Assembly (NCBI RefSeq): GCF_019343495.1
Contig: NZ_CP072549.1
Location: 434,001 to 498,000, forward strand
Direction: 5' to 3'
DNA: 64,000 bases
Source of the DNA: Acinetobacter lwoffii
GTDB taxonomy: Bacteria; Pseudomonadota; Gammaproteobacteria; Pseudomonadales; Moraxellaceae
The notes beneath the pieces were generated by a model. The model was not told where the DNA came from. It saw only the letters and a program-made list of their open reading frames with translations, and did no database searches. Shown piece by piece: positions 10,122 to 18,614 of this stretch. The position numbers were made by a program, and so were the translations under genes. The first letter of the stretch is position 1, and every line of letters begins with the position of its first letter.

Positions 10122-10209
10122 TTGTCTAATAGTAAGCCGCTGTCGTTCTGACTAGAAATTTTCCAGCCGAACTTTTAAAGTGGGGCAAAGCATGCGAGGA
10201 AACAATAAA

Positions 10210-11658
10210 ATGACAACGGTATATCAAAATTTAGACCAGCAGTTTATTCATGGTCAGTGGCAAGCCGGTACTTCAACCAGAACAATAAAAAATATCAACC
10301 CCTATACCCAGAGCGAAATTTTTAGCATGGCAGCTGCCAGTTCTGTCGATGTCGACAGTGCTTATACCGCAGCAGAGCAGGCTTTCCAGCAAGGGGGCTT
10401 GAAATCCATTGAAGTACGTAAAACAGTGCTGCAAAATTTAATCGCGATCATTCAGCAGCGTCGGGACGAAATCATTGACTGGCTCATTATTGAATCAGGC
10501 AGTACGCGCATTAAAGCCGGCGTTGAGGTGGATGCTGCTCTGGGCATCATTCAGGAAAGTCTGGCTTTTCCAGACTGGATCCAAACAGAACAGCTGGAAA
10601 GTAAGGATCCGGCACGTAAAAGTATGGTTTTGCGCAAGCCCTTAGGCGTGATTGCTGTCATTAGTCCATGGAACTTTCCATTTCATTTATCCTTACGCTC
10701 AGTGGCGACTGCAATTGCCTGTGGTAATACCGTTGTATTGAAGCCGGCCAGTGATACACCAGTGACTGGCGGCACCTTAATCGGTAAATTATTTGAAGAG
10801 GCAGGTTTGCCTGCAGGTGCACTGAATATTGTTGCCGGTGCTGGCAGTGAAATCGGGGATTATTTTGTTGAGCATTCAGTGCCGAAAATGATTTCATTTA
10901 CCGGTTCGACTGAAGTGGGGAAAAGTGTAGGCAGTAAAGCCTTATCCAGTTCCCGAATCAAGCGTCTGGCACTCGAACTGGGTGGCAATGCACCTTTGGT
11001 CATTCTGGATGATGCCGATCTTGATCTAGCGGTTGAATTGACGATGATGGGGCGTTTTATGCATCAGGGACAAATTTGCATGAGTACTAACCGGGTCATT
11101 GTTGATACCTCTATTCATGATGCTTACGTAGATAAGCTTCTGGATCGGATCAAAATGATTCCGGTGGGTGATCCAAATCTGGAAGATACCGTGATCGGTC
11201 CGATCATTAACCAGAGTCAGGTTAAAAAGCATCAACAGATCATTCAAACGGGCAGCGAGCAGGGCGCGCAACTGGTCTATGAAGGAGGCATTGAAGGGAA
11301 TCTGGTTTCTCCGCATATTTTTATTGATGTTGCGGAAGATTCCGATCTGGCGCAGCAAGAAAGCTTCGGTCCGATTTTACCTATCTTAAAAGCCCGGGAT
11401 GAAGCACATGCTTTAAACCTAGCCAATGCGACCGAGTTTGGCTTATCCAGTGCAGTATGTACTTCAAACATCGATCGAGGCACTGCTTTTGCCGCACAAC
11501 TGGATATTGGTATGACGCATATTAATGGCATTAGTGTAGCAGACCAGTCAAATGCACCCTTTGGCGGCGAAAAAAATTCAGGATTGGGTCGTTTTAATGG
11601 CCGCTGGATTTTTGAGGAATTTACCCGGACACATTGGTTGACTGTCCCGAATTCATAA
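10210..11658 (+). CDS. NAD(P)-dependent aldehyde dehydrogenase
   Basis: 482 residues from the ATG at 10210, chosen because GAGGA lies 9 bases upstream; earlier in-frame GTG (10180) and ATG (10192) have no ribosome-binding site. Family motifs: oxyanion-hole Asn in P-W-N-F-P, general base E256 in L-E-L-G-G-N-A-P, nucleophile C290 in G-Q-I-C-M-S, and the C-terminal P-F-G-G. It oxidises an aldehyde to the acid. The G-Q-I-C-M-S-T-N-R context resembles benzaldehyde/vanillin-type dehydrogenases, so an aromatic aldehyde is possible, but the substrate cannot be read from sequence. It stands alone. Confidence 0.88.
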   Translation: MTTVYQNLDQQFIHGQWQAGTSTRTIKNINPYTQSEIFSMAAASSVDVDSAYTAAEQAFQQGGLKSIEVRKTVLQNLIAIIQQRRDEIIDWLIIESGSTRIKAGVEVDAALGIIQESLAFPDWIQTEQLESKDPARKSMVLRKPLGVIAVISPWNFPFHLSLRSVATAIACGNTVVLKPASDTPVTGGTLIGKLFEEAGLPAGALNIVAGAGSEIGDYFVEHSVPKMISFTGSTEVGKSVGSKALSSSRIKRLALELGGNAPLVILDDADLDLAVELTMMGRFMHQGQICMSTNRVIVDTSIHDAYVDKLLDRIKMIPVGDPNLEDTVIGPIINQSQVKKHQQIIQTGSEQGAQLVYEGGIEGNLVSPHIFIDVAEDSDLAQQESFGPILPILKARDEAHALNLANATEFGLSSAVCTSNIDRGTAFAAQLDIGMTHINGISVADQSNAPFGGEKNSGLGRFNGRWIFEEFTRTHWLTVPNS

Positions 11659-11750
11659 CAGTCAACGCGCCTAAAACTATAGAAATACGACAGGCTTCGA
11701 CTTGGCATCACGGTATAATCTGATGGTCGAATGATTTACATATATGAACC

Positions 11751-12413
11751 ATGTGCGCCAACTTTAAGCCTTTAACCTTAGAACAGTTGCATAATCTGGG
11801 ATTGCCAGAAATTCCTTTTGAATATCCAGAGGAGGTCTATCCCAATTATGCTACACCGCTTTTATTTCATTCCGCTCAAGGACTGGAATGGCGTTCCGTG
11901 AATTTTGGACTCATTCCGAAATGGGCAGAAGACAAAACTATAGGCACCAAGACCTATAACGCCAGAAATGAAACCTTACTGCAAAAGCCCACTTTTGCTG
12001 AGGCCACTGCCAAATGTCATTTTGGCGTCATTCCGGTATCGGAATTTTATGAGTCCAAATATTTTGACAATAAACCGCAGCGTTGGGGTGTAAGACGTAA
12101 AGATGGTCAGGCGACTTTTATTGCAGCTGTGTATGAGATCGCTCGGGTACAAGGGGAAATTGTACGCTCTGCCAGTATGATTACCATGGATGCAATTGAC
12201 CATCCCATGATGAAGGAGTTTCATGAGCCGGGTAATATCAAACGCTCGGTTATTGTGATTCCACAGCAGCGACTGCAAGAATGGCTAACGCTAAGGCATC
12301 CGGATATTCGTAGCTTTGTAGAGGGCTTTCCGGTAGAAGAGTTTGAATGTTCACATGTACCAAAAGAAAAAATCAAAAAAGTCAGTCCACAACTGAACTT
12401 TTTTGATTTTTAG
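11751..12413 (+). CDS. yedK: SRAP-domain protein (YedK/HMCES family)
   Basis: A 220-residue SOS-response-associated-peptidase family protein. The catalytic C2 follows the initiator Met (M-C-A-N-F); after Met removal it forms a thiazolidine crosslink with abasic sites in single-stranded DNA. Other family elements: N-A-R-N-E-T, V-I-P-V-S-E-F-Y-E with the active-site Glu, and a His in E-F-H-E-P. The usual H-x-R-M-P is altered here to H-E-P-G-N-I-K-R-S. The role is protection of abasic sites during replication. The start is fixed by the need for C2. The 3' end is covered by a long AT-rich hairpin. Confidence 0.88.
   Translation: MCANFKPLTLEQLHNLGLPEIPFEYPEEVYPNYATPLLFHSAQGLEWRSVNFGLIPKWAEDKTIGTKTYNARNETLLQKPTFAEATAKCHFGVIPVSEFYESKYFDNKPQRWGVRRKDGQATFIAAVYEIARVQGEIVRSASMITMDAIDHPMMKEFHEPGNIKRSVIVIPQQRLQEWLTLRHPDIRSFVEGFPVEEFECSHVPKEKIKKVSPQLNFFDF
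12368..12411 (+). terminator. AT-rich intrinsic terminator built into the end of the SRAP gene
   Basis: A 15-bp perfect stem (12368-12382 with 12397-12411) extended by a further 4 bp inside (CAGT/ACTG) around a 5-base loop. It occupies the last codons and reaches the first base of the stop. Because the coding sequence itself makes the hairpin (A run before, T run after), it could work in both directions. Confidence 0.65.
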
Positions 12414-12419
12414 AAAGCT

Positions 12420-12465
12420 CTGGCGAATTATTTATTATTGTAAAGTATGCGCCAATTCGCCAGCG
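12420..12465. repeat. Inverted repeat between convergent genes
   Basis: Arms CTGGCGAATT and AATTCGCCAG (10 bp, perfect) are separated by a loop of about 24 AT-rich bases, between the SRAP gene and the convergent marR. It may help end marR transcription, but no clear T run follows on the minus strand. Confidence 0.5.
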
Positions 12466-12491
12466 TCTATTTAAAATAAAAAGTAGGTCTC

Positions 12492-12956
12492 TTAACGAGC
12501 TAAATTTTTGAAAATATGACGTAAACTTTCCATGGTTTTTTCAATTTGCAAAGGCGTCAGGCCTTCAAATGACTGTTCCAGTACCACATTTGTCAGATCA
12601 TTGATCTTATGCGTCATTTGCATGCCTTTGTCGGTCAAAAATACTCGGGTAATCCGTGCGTCATCCTCACATGAATAGGTTTCAACCAGACCTTCGTCTT
12701 TTAAGCGGTAGACAATTTTAGTCGTGGTCGACATTTTAGAAACAACCATCTCTGACAAATCAGAAACACTGGCATGCGGTTTGGCTTTTAGTGCAAGAAG
12801 GATGCGGCGGCGGGAATTGTCAACACCATACTTTTTTAGTGCATGATCGACATTAACGACGTATTGAGCATGAACCTGAGTTACCCAATAATATGGAAAG
12901 TTTTCTAAATTAAATTCTTCCGTACACGGCAAAAATTTTGCATATTTCTTAGTCAT
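12492..12956 (-). CDS. MarR-family transcriptional regulator
   Basis: 154 residues with a winged-helix core: recognition-helix region S-V-S-D-L-S-E-M-V-V-S-K-M-S-T-T-T-K-I-V-Y near residues 60-80 and the wing D-D-A-R-I-T-R-V-F-L-T-D-K-G-M. Members bind as dimers to palindromes and release on small phenolic ligands or oxidants. It has no adjacent co-oriented target; upstream is a 740-base AT-rich gap and then the TerC/CBS gene in the opposite orientation. Its target is therefore unknown. Confidence 0.85.
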   Translation of the reverse strand: MTKKYAKFLPCTEEFNLENFPYYWVTQVHAQYVVNVDHALKKYGVDNSRRRILLALKAKPHASVSDLSEMVVSKMSTTTKIVYRLKDEGLVETYSCEDDARITRVFLTDKGMQMTHKINDLTNVVLEQSFEGLTPLQIEKTMESLRHIFKNLAR

Positions 12957-13698
12957 GAAATGTTCCTTGTATTTATTTTTCTAGGGCCCTTTCATTTTAT
13001 GAAAAAGTTTATGCATATTTCAACCTTTATTTTAAAAATGTTAAAGCGCTAACACTTTTTAGTTTTGCTTAACATCCCAAGGAGTTGATCAGTTCTGCAT
13101 GTGAGCCTTATCTGGCGCGAAGATTGTTCTTTAAAATCGGATGAAAGGCGATAATATTTTGTATAAATTTAATTCCTCATTATGTATTTCGTGAGTAGAA
13201 ATGTTTTCCAAGACTTTTTATTGTTCTTAAGCAGCCTGTCTGAATAGGTTTTAATGCAAATAATTGTATTTCAATAAATTAATCGATTTAAGAAATATAA
13301 GGTGATTGAGTGGTTTTAGTCAATATAGTAAATGATTATTTACAGCTATATTTTTAAGTGATTGTTCTTTCAATAAAAAAATAGTTTATGCTCTAATCTT
13401 TAAGTGACCTTAAAAATAATAGCCTAATCAAACTAAATTCTGTTTATTTTTAATTCAATTCGAATACATGATGTAGAAAAAATTAAAATTAATCAGTTTC
13501 AGCATCAATCAGTTGGTCATAAAAGTCTCAATAAAATCATGATCATGTAATTTTTTTGTAAATTAATACATTACAAAATACTCAGTTTATGCATAATGGA
13601 ATAGTCTTAAGTTGCATAGGTTAAATTTTAATGGATCCCTCGCCGTGCGTTGATCTTCCATCTCTATTTCTAGCTTACTCGAACGGGGTCATTCTCTA
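12957..13698. other. Long AT-rich intergenic region
   Basis: About 740 bases between divergent marR and the TerC/CBS gene, with no ORF I can support on either strand and markedly richer in A+T than its neighbours. It must contain both promoters. A plausible one for the TerC gene is TTACAA followed 15 bases later by CATAAT near 13571-13597. I see no tRNA, no riboswitch I recognise, and no transposon ends. Confidence 0.4.
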
Positions 13699-15222
13699 AT
13701 GGAATTTTTATTAGATCCCGGAATCTGGGTAGGTTTAATTACTCTTATTATTCTTGAAATTGTTTTAGGTATTGATAACCTAGTCTTCATTGCCATTCTG
13801 GCTGAAAAACTTCCTCCTGAACAACGCGATAAAGCACGTGTTATTGGTTTGTCTCTCGCATTATTCATGCGTCTAGGCCTGTTATTTGCCATTGCCTGGT
13901 TGGTCACTTTGACACAACCATTGATTACTGTGTTTGACTGGACCTTCTCCGGTCGGGACCTGATCTTGTTATTTGGTGGCTTGTTCCTGGTGTATAAGGC
14001 CGTTACTGAGCTGCATGAAAAGATTGAAGGTAAACCTGAAGTCACAGTGTCTACCAATGTGGTATATGCAAGTTTCACTGCTGTTGTTGCACAGATTGTT
14101 GTTTTAGATGCTGTTTTCTCTTTAGATTCAGTGATTACCGCCATTGGTATGGTCGACAATATTTATGTCATGATGGCTGCCATGATTGTCGCAATGGGCG
14201 TGATGCTACTGGCATCGAAACCATTGACCAATTTTGTGAACCGTCATCCAACCGTGGTGATTCTGTGTTTAAGCTTCCTACTTTTGATTGGTATCAGCCT
14301 GATTGCAGAAGGTTTTGGTTTCCATATTCCAAAAGGCTATATCTATTCAGGTATTGGTGTTGCGATCATAATCGAAGCATTCAACCAGTTCGGTCAGCGT
14401 AATGCTGCTAAACATGAATCCAAGATTCCTTTGCGTCATCGTACGGCTGACTCGATCCTGAAGTTAATGGGTGGCAAGCTAGAGACGACCGACAGTCAAA
14501 ATAATCAGGCACAAGAAACCTTTGCAGATGAAGAACGCTATATGATTGGTGGGGTGCTTACCCTTGCAGAGCGTTCAGTCGCTTCGATCATGACGCCGCG
14601 CGGTCAGATTTCATGGGTTGATCTGGAAGATAGCCCAGAACAGATCCGTGAAAAAATTCTGTCTGTTCCACACAGTCTGTTCCCGGTATGTCGCGGTAGC
14701 CTAGATAAGGTGATTAGCGTAGTACGTGCCAAAGAATTATTGGATGTACTGGAAGAGCCGGAAGAATTAAAAGCACTGATTAAACGTCATCGCCCAATTT
14801 ATATCTTTGAAAAGATGAAAGTTATTGACGCGATTAATACCTTGCGTACCTCTAAAGGTTCTTTGGTCTTGGTGAGTGACGAGTTTGGTAATGTACAGGG
14901 TCTGATTTCACCGCTAGATGTATTTGAAGCAATTGCCGGTGAATTCCCGGATGCAGATGAACAGCTGGATCTGGTGAAAGTGGATGATACGCACTGGATC
15001 GCATCGGGCATGTTAGATCTTTATCAGCTTGAGCTTGAGCTTGGCATGATTGATCTGATTGATGAAGATGCTGGCTATATCAGTGTTGCGGGTTTGATTC
15101 TGGATAAAACTAACAGTACGGTTGAAGTGGGCACCGAGTTAAATTATCAAGGTGTGCAGTTCAAAGTCACTGAAATTGAAAGCAATCGTATCAAGTCGGT
15201 CAGCATTCATTACGTAGGTTAA
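13699..15222 (+). CDS. TerC-family membrane protein with CBS and CorC/HlyC domains
   Basis: 507 residues. The N-terminal about 240 form a TerC domain with seven hydrophobic segments and the conserved acidic membrane motifs E-I-V-L-G-I-D-N and D-A-V-F-S-L-D-S. Two CBS domains follow (about 285-415; M-T-P-R-G-Q-I begins the first) and a C-terminal transporter-associated domain (about 425-507). This is the layout of YegH/YoaE of E. coli. TerC relatives take part in metal export to the periplasm, notably manganese; the role of this subfamily is not settled. Single gene with a terminator. Confidence 0.85.
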   Translation: MEFLLDPGIWVGLITLIILEIVLGIDNLVFIAILAEKLPPEQRDKARVIGLSLALFMRLGLLFAIAWLVTLTQPLITVFDWTFSGRDLILLFGGLFLVYKAVTELHEKIEGKPEVTVSTNVVYASFTAVVAQIVVLDAVFSLDSVITAIGMVDNIYVMMAAMIVAMGVMLLASKPLTNFVNRHPTVVILCLSFLLLIGISLIAEGFGFHIPKGYIYSGIGVAIIIEAFNQFGQRNAAKHESKIPLRHRTADSILKLMGGKLETTDSQNNQAQETFADEERYMIGGVLTLAERSVASIMTPRGQISWVDLEDSPEQIREKILSVPHSLFPVCRGSLDKVISVVRAKELLDVLEEPEELKALIKRHRPIYIFEKMKVIDAINTLRTSKGSLVLVSDEFGNVQGLISPLDVFEAIAGEFPDADEQLDLVKVDDTHWIASGMLDLYQLELELGMIDLIDEDAGYISVAGLILDKTNSTVEVGTELNYQGVQFKVTEIESNRIKSVSIHYVG

Positions 15223-15260
15223 ACAGGTGTTTTAAACACGTTATTTGTTCAAATTCTAAA

Positions 15261-15292
15261 AGTCAGTTGCTTTAGTGGCAGCTGGCTTTTTT
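15261..15292 (+). terminator. Intrinsic terminator after the TerC/CBS gene
   Basis: A 10-bp stem with two G-T pairs (15261-15270 with 15278-15287), 7-base loop and a T6 tail. Confidence 0.8.
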
Positions 15293-15793
15293 AATGCATG
15301 TCTGTTGAATGTGGCTCATTAAAATAATATGAGCCTTCGTTTAAACTGATTTTTATCAGTTTATTCATACTATTAGTCATGTTCCCGATTGAGCTGAATA
15401 TCCGGATATTGCAGTGAGATTTTGAAGCCGAAAAAGTCAAGTCAGCAATCGAAAATAAGCATGATCAAGCATCAAATATTGATTCATGTAACCTGTTAAT
15501 CAAAACTTAAAAGTCATATTTAAATACTGACAAAAAATTGAACTACAATTCACATGAACTAGATTTGCATGATGCAAACAGATCTTAAGTAAAATGGAAA
15601 TCGTTTGTGTGGAAATCATTAGATAAGTTGTATGAAGCCTACTCAGTTCAGAATAAAACTACTCAAAAATGATCTCCGAAAGAGCTAGACAAAACATTTC
15701 TAAGGAGATCAATAGAGCAAATGGGCAGGATCAATCTAAATAGGGGCGTTTATCTATTCAGGAGAACAAACACCCTGTGAAGCGACCAGTAAA
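15293..15793. other. Gene-free region downstream of thiM
   Basis: About 500 bases between convergent genes with no supportable ORF. It holds several small inverted repeats: GGCTCAT/ATGAGCC near 15311-15334, AAACTGAT/ATCAGTTT near 15343-15362, and GATCTCC/GGAGATC near 15670-15710. None has a clear T run. It may be the remains of a lost gene. Confidence 0.35.
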
Positions 15794-16642
15794 CTAAATG
15801 GATTCTGGCAGAATTTTAAAGTTGGCGTATTTTCGGATTGTTTCAGTATTGAGTTGGTGGATTTCATCCAGAAAGGCGACATTAAAACTGCCTAACTGTT
15901 GCGCACGTTCAAATGCCAATTGACCGGCAATTGCAAAATGTACATGTGCCGTTAATGCAGCAAGGGCTGGGGACGTTACTGCACTATAGGCAGCAATTAG
16001 TGCCCCGAGTGCACATCCCATCGCCGTGATTCGGGGCTGTAAAGCAGAACCGCCTGACACCTGTATCACAGGATAGTCTTTCGAAATAATGTAATCAGAT
16101 TCACCGGAGATTGCGATGCATTCACAATGATCCAGCAAACTTCGCGCCTGTAAATAAACATCCGCACTGTCTACTGTGCTGTCTACACCCTTGGACTCGA
16201 TCTGCTTGCCAGCCAAAGCACCAATTTCAGAAGCATTGCCTCGTAAAATCGTAGGCTGGGAATGCATCAACTGATCTACGACGCCAGAACGCCAGCGCAG
16301 AACTGTTCCATAACCGACCGGATCAAGCACCCACGGTTTTTGCAATTGATGTGCAGTTTTCGCAGCAAGCTGCATCGCCTGAACCTGCTCTGTCGTCGGT
16401 GTACCCAGATTCAGACTGATCGCTGTAGCAGTCTTGGCAAAACTTTCAGCTTCAAACGGATTGTCGATCATGGCCGGAGAAGCATGCGCAGCCAGTACAA
16501 TATTGGCGACATAGTTGCTGGCCACCGTATTGGTCATGATATGCACCAGGGGCTGCTGTTGCTGAAGTTTCAACCAGGCCTCACAGATCTGATCCAGAAG
16601 CGTTTGCTGTAGTGCTTGCGTAGAAGTCGTCATAATGGTCAT
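15794..16642 (-). CDS. thiM: Hydroxyethylthiazole kinase
   Basis: 282 residues, ribokinase-like fold, phosphorylates 4-methyl-5-(2-hydroxyethyl)thiazole in thiamine salvage. Motifs: V-H-I-M-T-N-T-V-A-S-N-Y-V-A-N near residue 33, W-V-L-D-P-V-G-Y-G, I-L-R-G-N-A-S-E-I, and the active-site G-C-A-L-G-A region after T-A-M (M-G-C replacing the common T-G-C). Met1 (16642) and Met4 (16633) are both possible starts; neither has a strong ribosome-binding site. No TPP riboswitch is recognisable upstream and thiE is not adjacent. The zinc-ribbon gene ends 31 bases upstream, so the two may be co-transcribed. Confidence 0.92.
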   Translation of the reverse strand: MTIMTTSTQALQQTLLDQICEAWLKLQQQQPLVHIMTNTVASNYVANIVLAAHASPAMIDNPFEAESFAKTATAISLNLGTPTTEQVQAMQLAAKTAHQLQKPWVLDPVGYGTVLRWRSGVVDQLMHSQPTILRGNASEIGALAGKQIESKGVDSTVDSADVYLQARSLLDHCECIAISGESDYIISKDYPVIQVSGGSALQPRITAMGCALGALIAAYSAVTSPALAALTAHVHFAIAGQLAFERAQQLGSFNVAFLDEIHQLNTETIRKYANFKILPESI

Positions 16643-16673
16643 TTAGAATAAGAGAAAGATTCGTTGTATTCGG

Positions 16674-17936
16674 TCAGCGGGTAAAATAATGGTCTTGATG
16701 CTTGCAGCTACGACAGAACAGGCTGACATAGTCACTGGCATCATAATCCACCGACAGTTCCTGTGAGCCGCAATGCATACAACGTTTTTGGGAATAGAAT
16801 TTCAGGCGAGGTTCGATCTTGTGCCACGAACGCCACACCGGCTGAAAGAAGATATTTTCATCATAGCCCAAAAACCGATAAAACAGGATTTCGCTCATCT
16901 TGCTGAATGCCAGTTGCGGTGGACGCGGCAGGGTAGAGGTTTCCCATTTTTCTGTAACTGAACGTTCGCGGTACTGCTGCAAGGTTTTTTTCAGCAGATT
17001 GGTATTAATAAAGTTTTCATTGCGGGGCTTGAGGGCTTTTTGTTTATATAGATATTCCAGCCCGGTCTGCACCAGATAATAAATCTGACCCACAGCCAGT
17101 ACATCCAAAAGACGATAGCAAAAGGTCTGAAAGCTCTGATTTCCGGCAATTTGCACATTCCAGCTACGGCAATAGAATTGGGCAAACTGAATGATTTCTT
17201 CATATAGCAGGCAATAGAGTGCATCTTTGACTTCATCTGCACTTTTAAAGGGCACACCTTGGCTCAGGTTTTGATAAAACCAGTTGCGCAGCTGCTGGGT
17301 GATACTGAACAGGGTCGGTTCAGAATAACCATCCAGTCGCACATTAATATAATAATGCTGATTTTCCTGCTGGAGATCTTTGGGAATCAGAACCTGATCC
17401 CGGATCAGGCTTTTCACCAGACCATGTTGGAACAGATAATTGGGACTGATGGAATAATATCGAATTTGATGCCAGTCAATATATTCACGGTGTTGGCTAT
17501 ATTCCTGCACCTGTTCATCCAGAATCGCAAGTAAAAACAGTTTATTGATAAAACTGAGCTGATTCAGCTCAAGAACCGGCCGATCCTGCTTTTTATGATA
17601 TTGACGGTTTTCCTGTAAACGGACTTCCTTGAGCATGCGTTTACGCTGCGCCAGACATTGTTCGCAATAACAATTGTGCTTTTGATCGGAGTAAAGCTGA
17701 TGCTGGCAATGGCTGCATTCATGATAGCTCAGCTCCTGATCATATTGTTCTGCCTCAATCCAATACATCGATGCCTTACACAATGGGCAGTGAGTACTTT
17801 CATCAAGCTGTTTTTGCAGAACACTGAATACCATGGTCGCGAGCAACTCTAGAATGGAAGGGCATTTGATTATACACGGCTGATGAGATGCAAACGTAGT
17901 GGACTGGTGCAATTTTTCTAAATCAAAATTAGTCAC
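16674..17936 (-). CDS. Unrecognised protein with N- and C-terminal zinc ribbons
   Basis: 420 residues from a GTG at 17936; an ATG at 17834 would give 386 residues and starts just before the conserved-looking part. I do not recognise the family. Near residues 50-100 there are CxxC pairs (C-P-L-C, C-S-H-C, C-Y-C-E-Q-C) and at the C-terminus another ribbon (C-M-H-C ... C-R-S-C). The middle about 250 residues are rich in aromatic residues, Q and Y, with no signal peptide or membrane segment. The paired zinc ribbons suggest nucleic-acid or protein binding in the cytosol. It is followed closely by thiM. Confidence 0.7.
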   Translation of the reverse strand: MTNFDLEKLHQSTTFASHQPCIIKCPSILELLATMVFSVLQKQLDESTHCPLCKASMYWIEAEQYDQELSYHECSHCQHQLYSDQKHNCYCEQCLAQRKRMLKEVRLQENRQYHKKQDRPVLELNQLSFINKLFLLAILDEQVQEYSQHREYIDWHQIRYYSISPNYLFQHGLVKSLIRDQVLIPKDLQQENQHYYINVRLDGYSEPTLFSITQQLRNWFYQNLSQGVPFKSADEVKDALYCLLYEEIIQFAQFYCRSWNVQIAGNQSFQTFCYRLLDVLAVGQIYYLVQTGLEYLYKQKALKPRNENFINTNLLKKTLQQYRERSVTEKWETSTLPRPPQLAFSKMSEILFYRFLGYDENIFFQPVWRSWHKIEPRLKFYSQKRCMHCGSQELSVDYDASDYVSLFCRSCKHQDHYFTR

Positions 17937-17939
17937 CCA

Positions 17940-17968
17940 AACAAGAGAAGAGCTACCGAAGTAGCTCT
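17940..17968 (-). terminator. Hairpin terminator with TTCG loop
   Basis: A perfect 8-bp stem (17949-17956 with 17961-17968). Read on the minus strand the loop is TTCG, followed by a pyrimidine-rich TCTCTTGTTT tail. It lies just after the 85-residue gene and before the zinc-ribbon gene. Confidence 0.6.
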
Positions 17969-17995
17969 GATTTTAAAAACATGAAATGACGTTTT

Positions 17996-18253
17996 TTAAA
18001 CCGGGCAGGGTAATGTGTCGTCCTCCTCGCCGCGGTGTTTGGCATGAATTAAGGCCTGAACCTTTTTAGAGGGCACTTTTTTGGCACCGAGTGCATCGTA
18101 GGTGTTGAGAATGGCAGTCACTTCATGGGCCTGAAGCGGAATGCCTTCACAGCTCATCAACAGGGCAATCACTTTATGGTCAATATTGGCCTGATCCAGG
18201 GTCTGCAAAGTTTTGATATTTTCGATCCGTACAACATGCTGTTTTAAATACAT
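17996..18253 (-). CDS. Small conserved-looking protein of unknown function
   Basis: 85 residues, ATG start with a good GAGGTGAG ribbon of purines 4-11 bases upstream. I do not recognise it. It is soluble, has no signal peptide, and looks mostly helical (I-D-H-K-V-I-A-L-L-M-S-C, then H-E-V-T-A-I-L-N-T-Y), with a basic stretch K-K-V-P-S-K-K-V and an acidic end E-E-D-D. It has its own terminator. Confidence 0.6.
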   Translation of the reverse strand: MYLKQHVVRIENIKTLQTLDQANIDHKVIALLMSCEGIPLQAHEVTAILNTYDALGAKKVPSKKVQALIHAKHRGEEDDTLPCPV

Positions 18254-18614
18254 GGCTCACCTCATCATCGTTATCATTATTCTTTCATTGGAAGTGTGGA
18301 AAAACACGGTTTAACTGTAGCAAGAAGTGTGCTCATTTATTAATCAGAATTTATTCGGTACTCAGCAAATAAAATTATATATTTTTAAATCAGTTATTTA
18401 TGAAAATGTCAGAAATTATGATCCTGACTATTTTTATGGCACAGATATTTCTTATGTAGAGTCGAGTGCTGCTCAATTAGGCAGAATGCATTGAAAGTGG
18501 TGCATGAAATGCCCATATTAGATCTAACAATACAAATGCACAGACAGCGTTTAAAACTTGGCGTATGATTTTGACATGAACAATGTCGAACACGATAAAA
18601 GATTAGGACAGGAC
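18254..18614. other. Promoter region between the small gene and pepN
   Basis: About 360 bases with no convincing gene. A -10-like TATGAT at 18564-18569 would start transcription near 18576, inside the longest possible pepN frame, which supports the later ATG at 18615. Confidence 0.35.

Noticed and set aside
11639..11663. CTGT...ACAG inverted repeat near the SRAP gene, like an SOS box
   Set aside because: The spacing is 12 bases rather than the 8 of a LexA box, it overlaps the end of the aldehyde dehydrogenase gene, and Acinetobacter has no classical LexA.
13600..13698. Manganese (yybP-ykoY) riboswitch before the TerC-family gene
   Set aside because: TerC genes sometimes have one, but the conserved core with its GGGGAGUAG-type segment is not present.
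16643..18000. TPP riboswitch for thiM
   Set aside because: No CUGAGA-type conserved core was found upstream of thiM or of the gene before it.
18558..18614. Longer pepN start at TTG 18558 or ATG 18576
   Set aside because: No ribosome-binding site, and a -10-like element lies inside; length from 18615 matches E. coli PepN.
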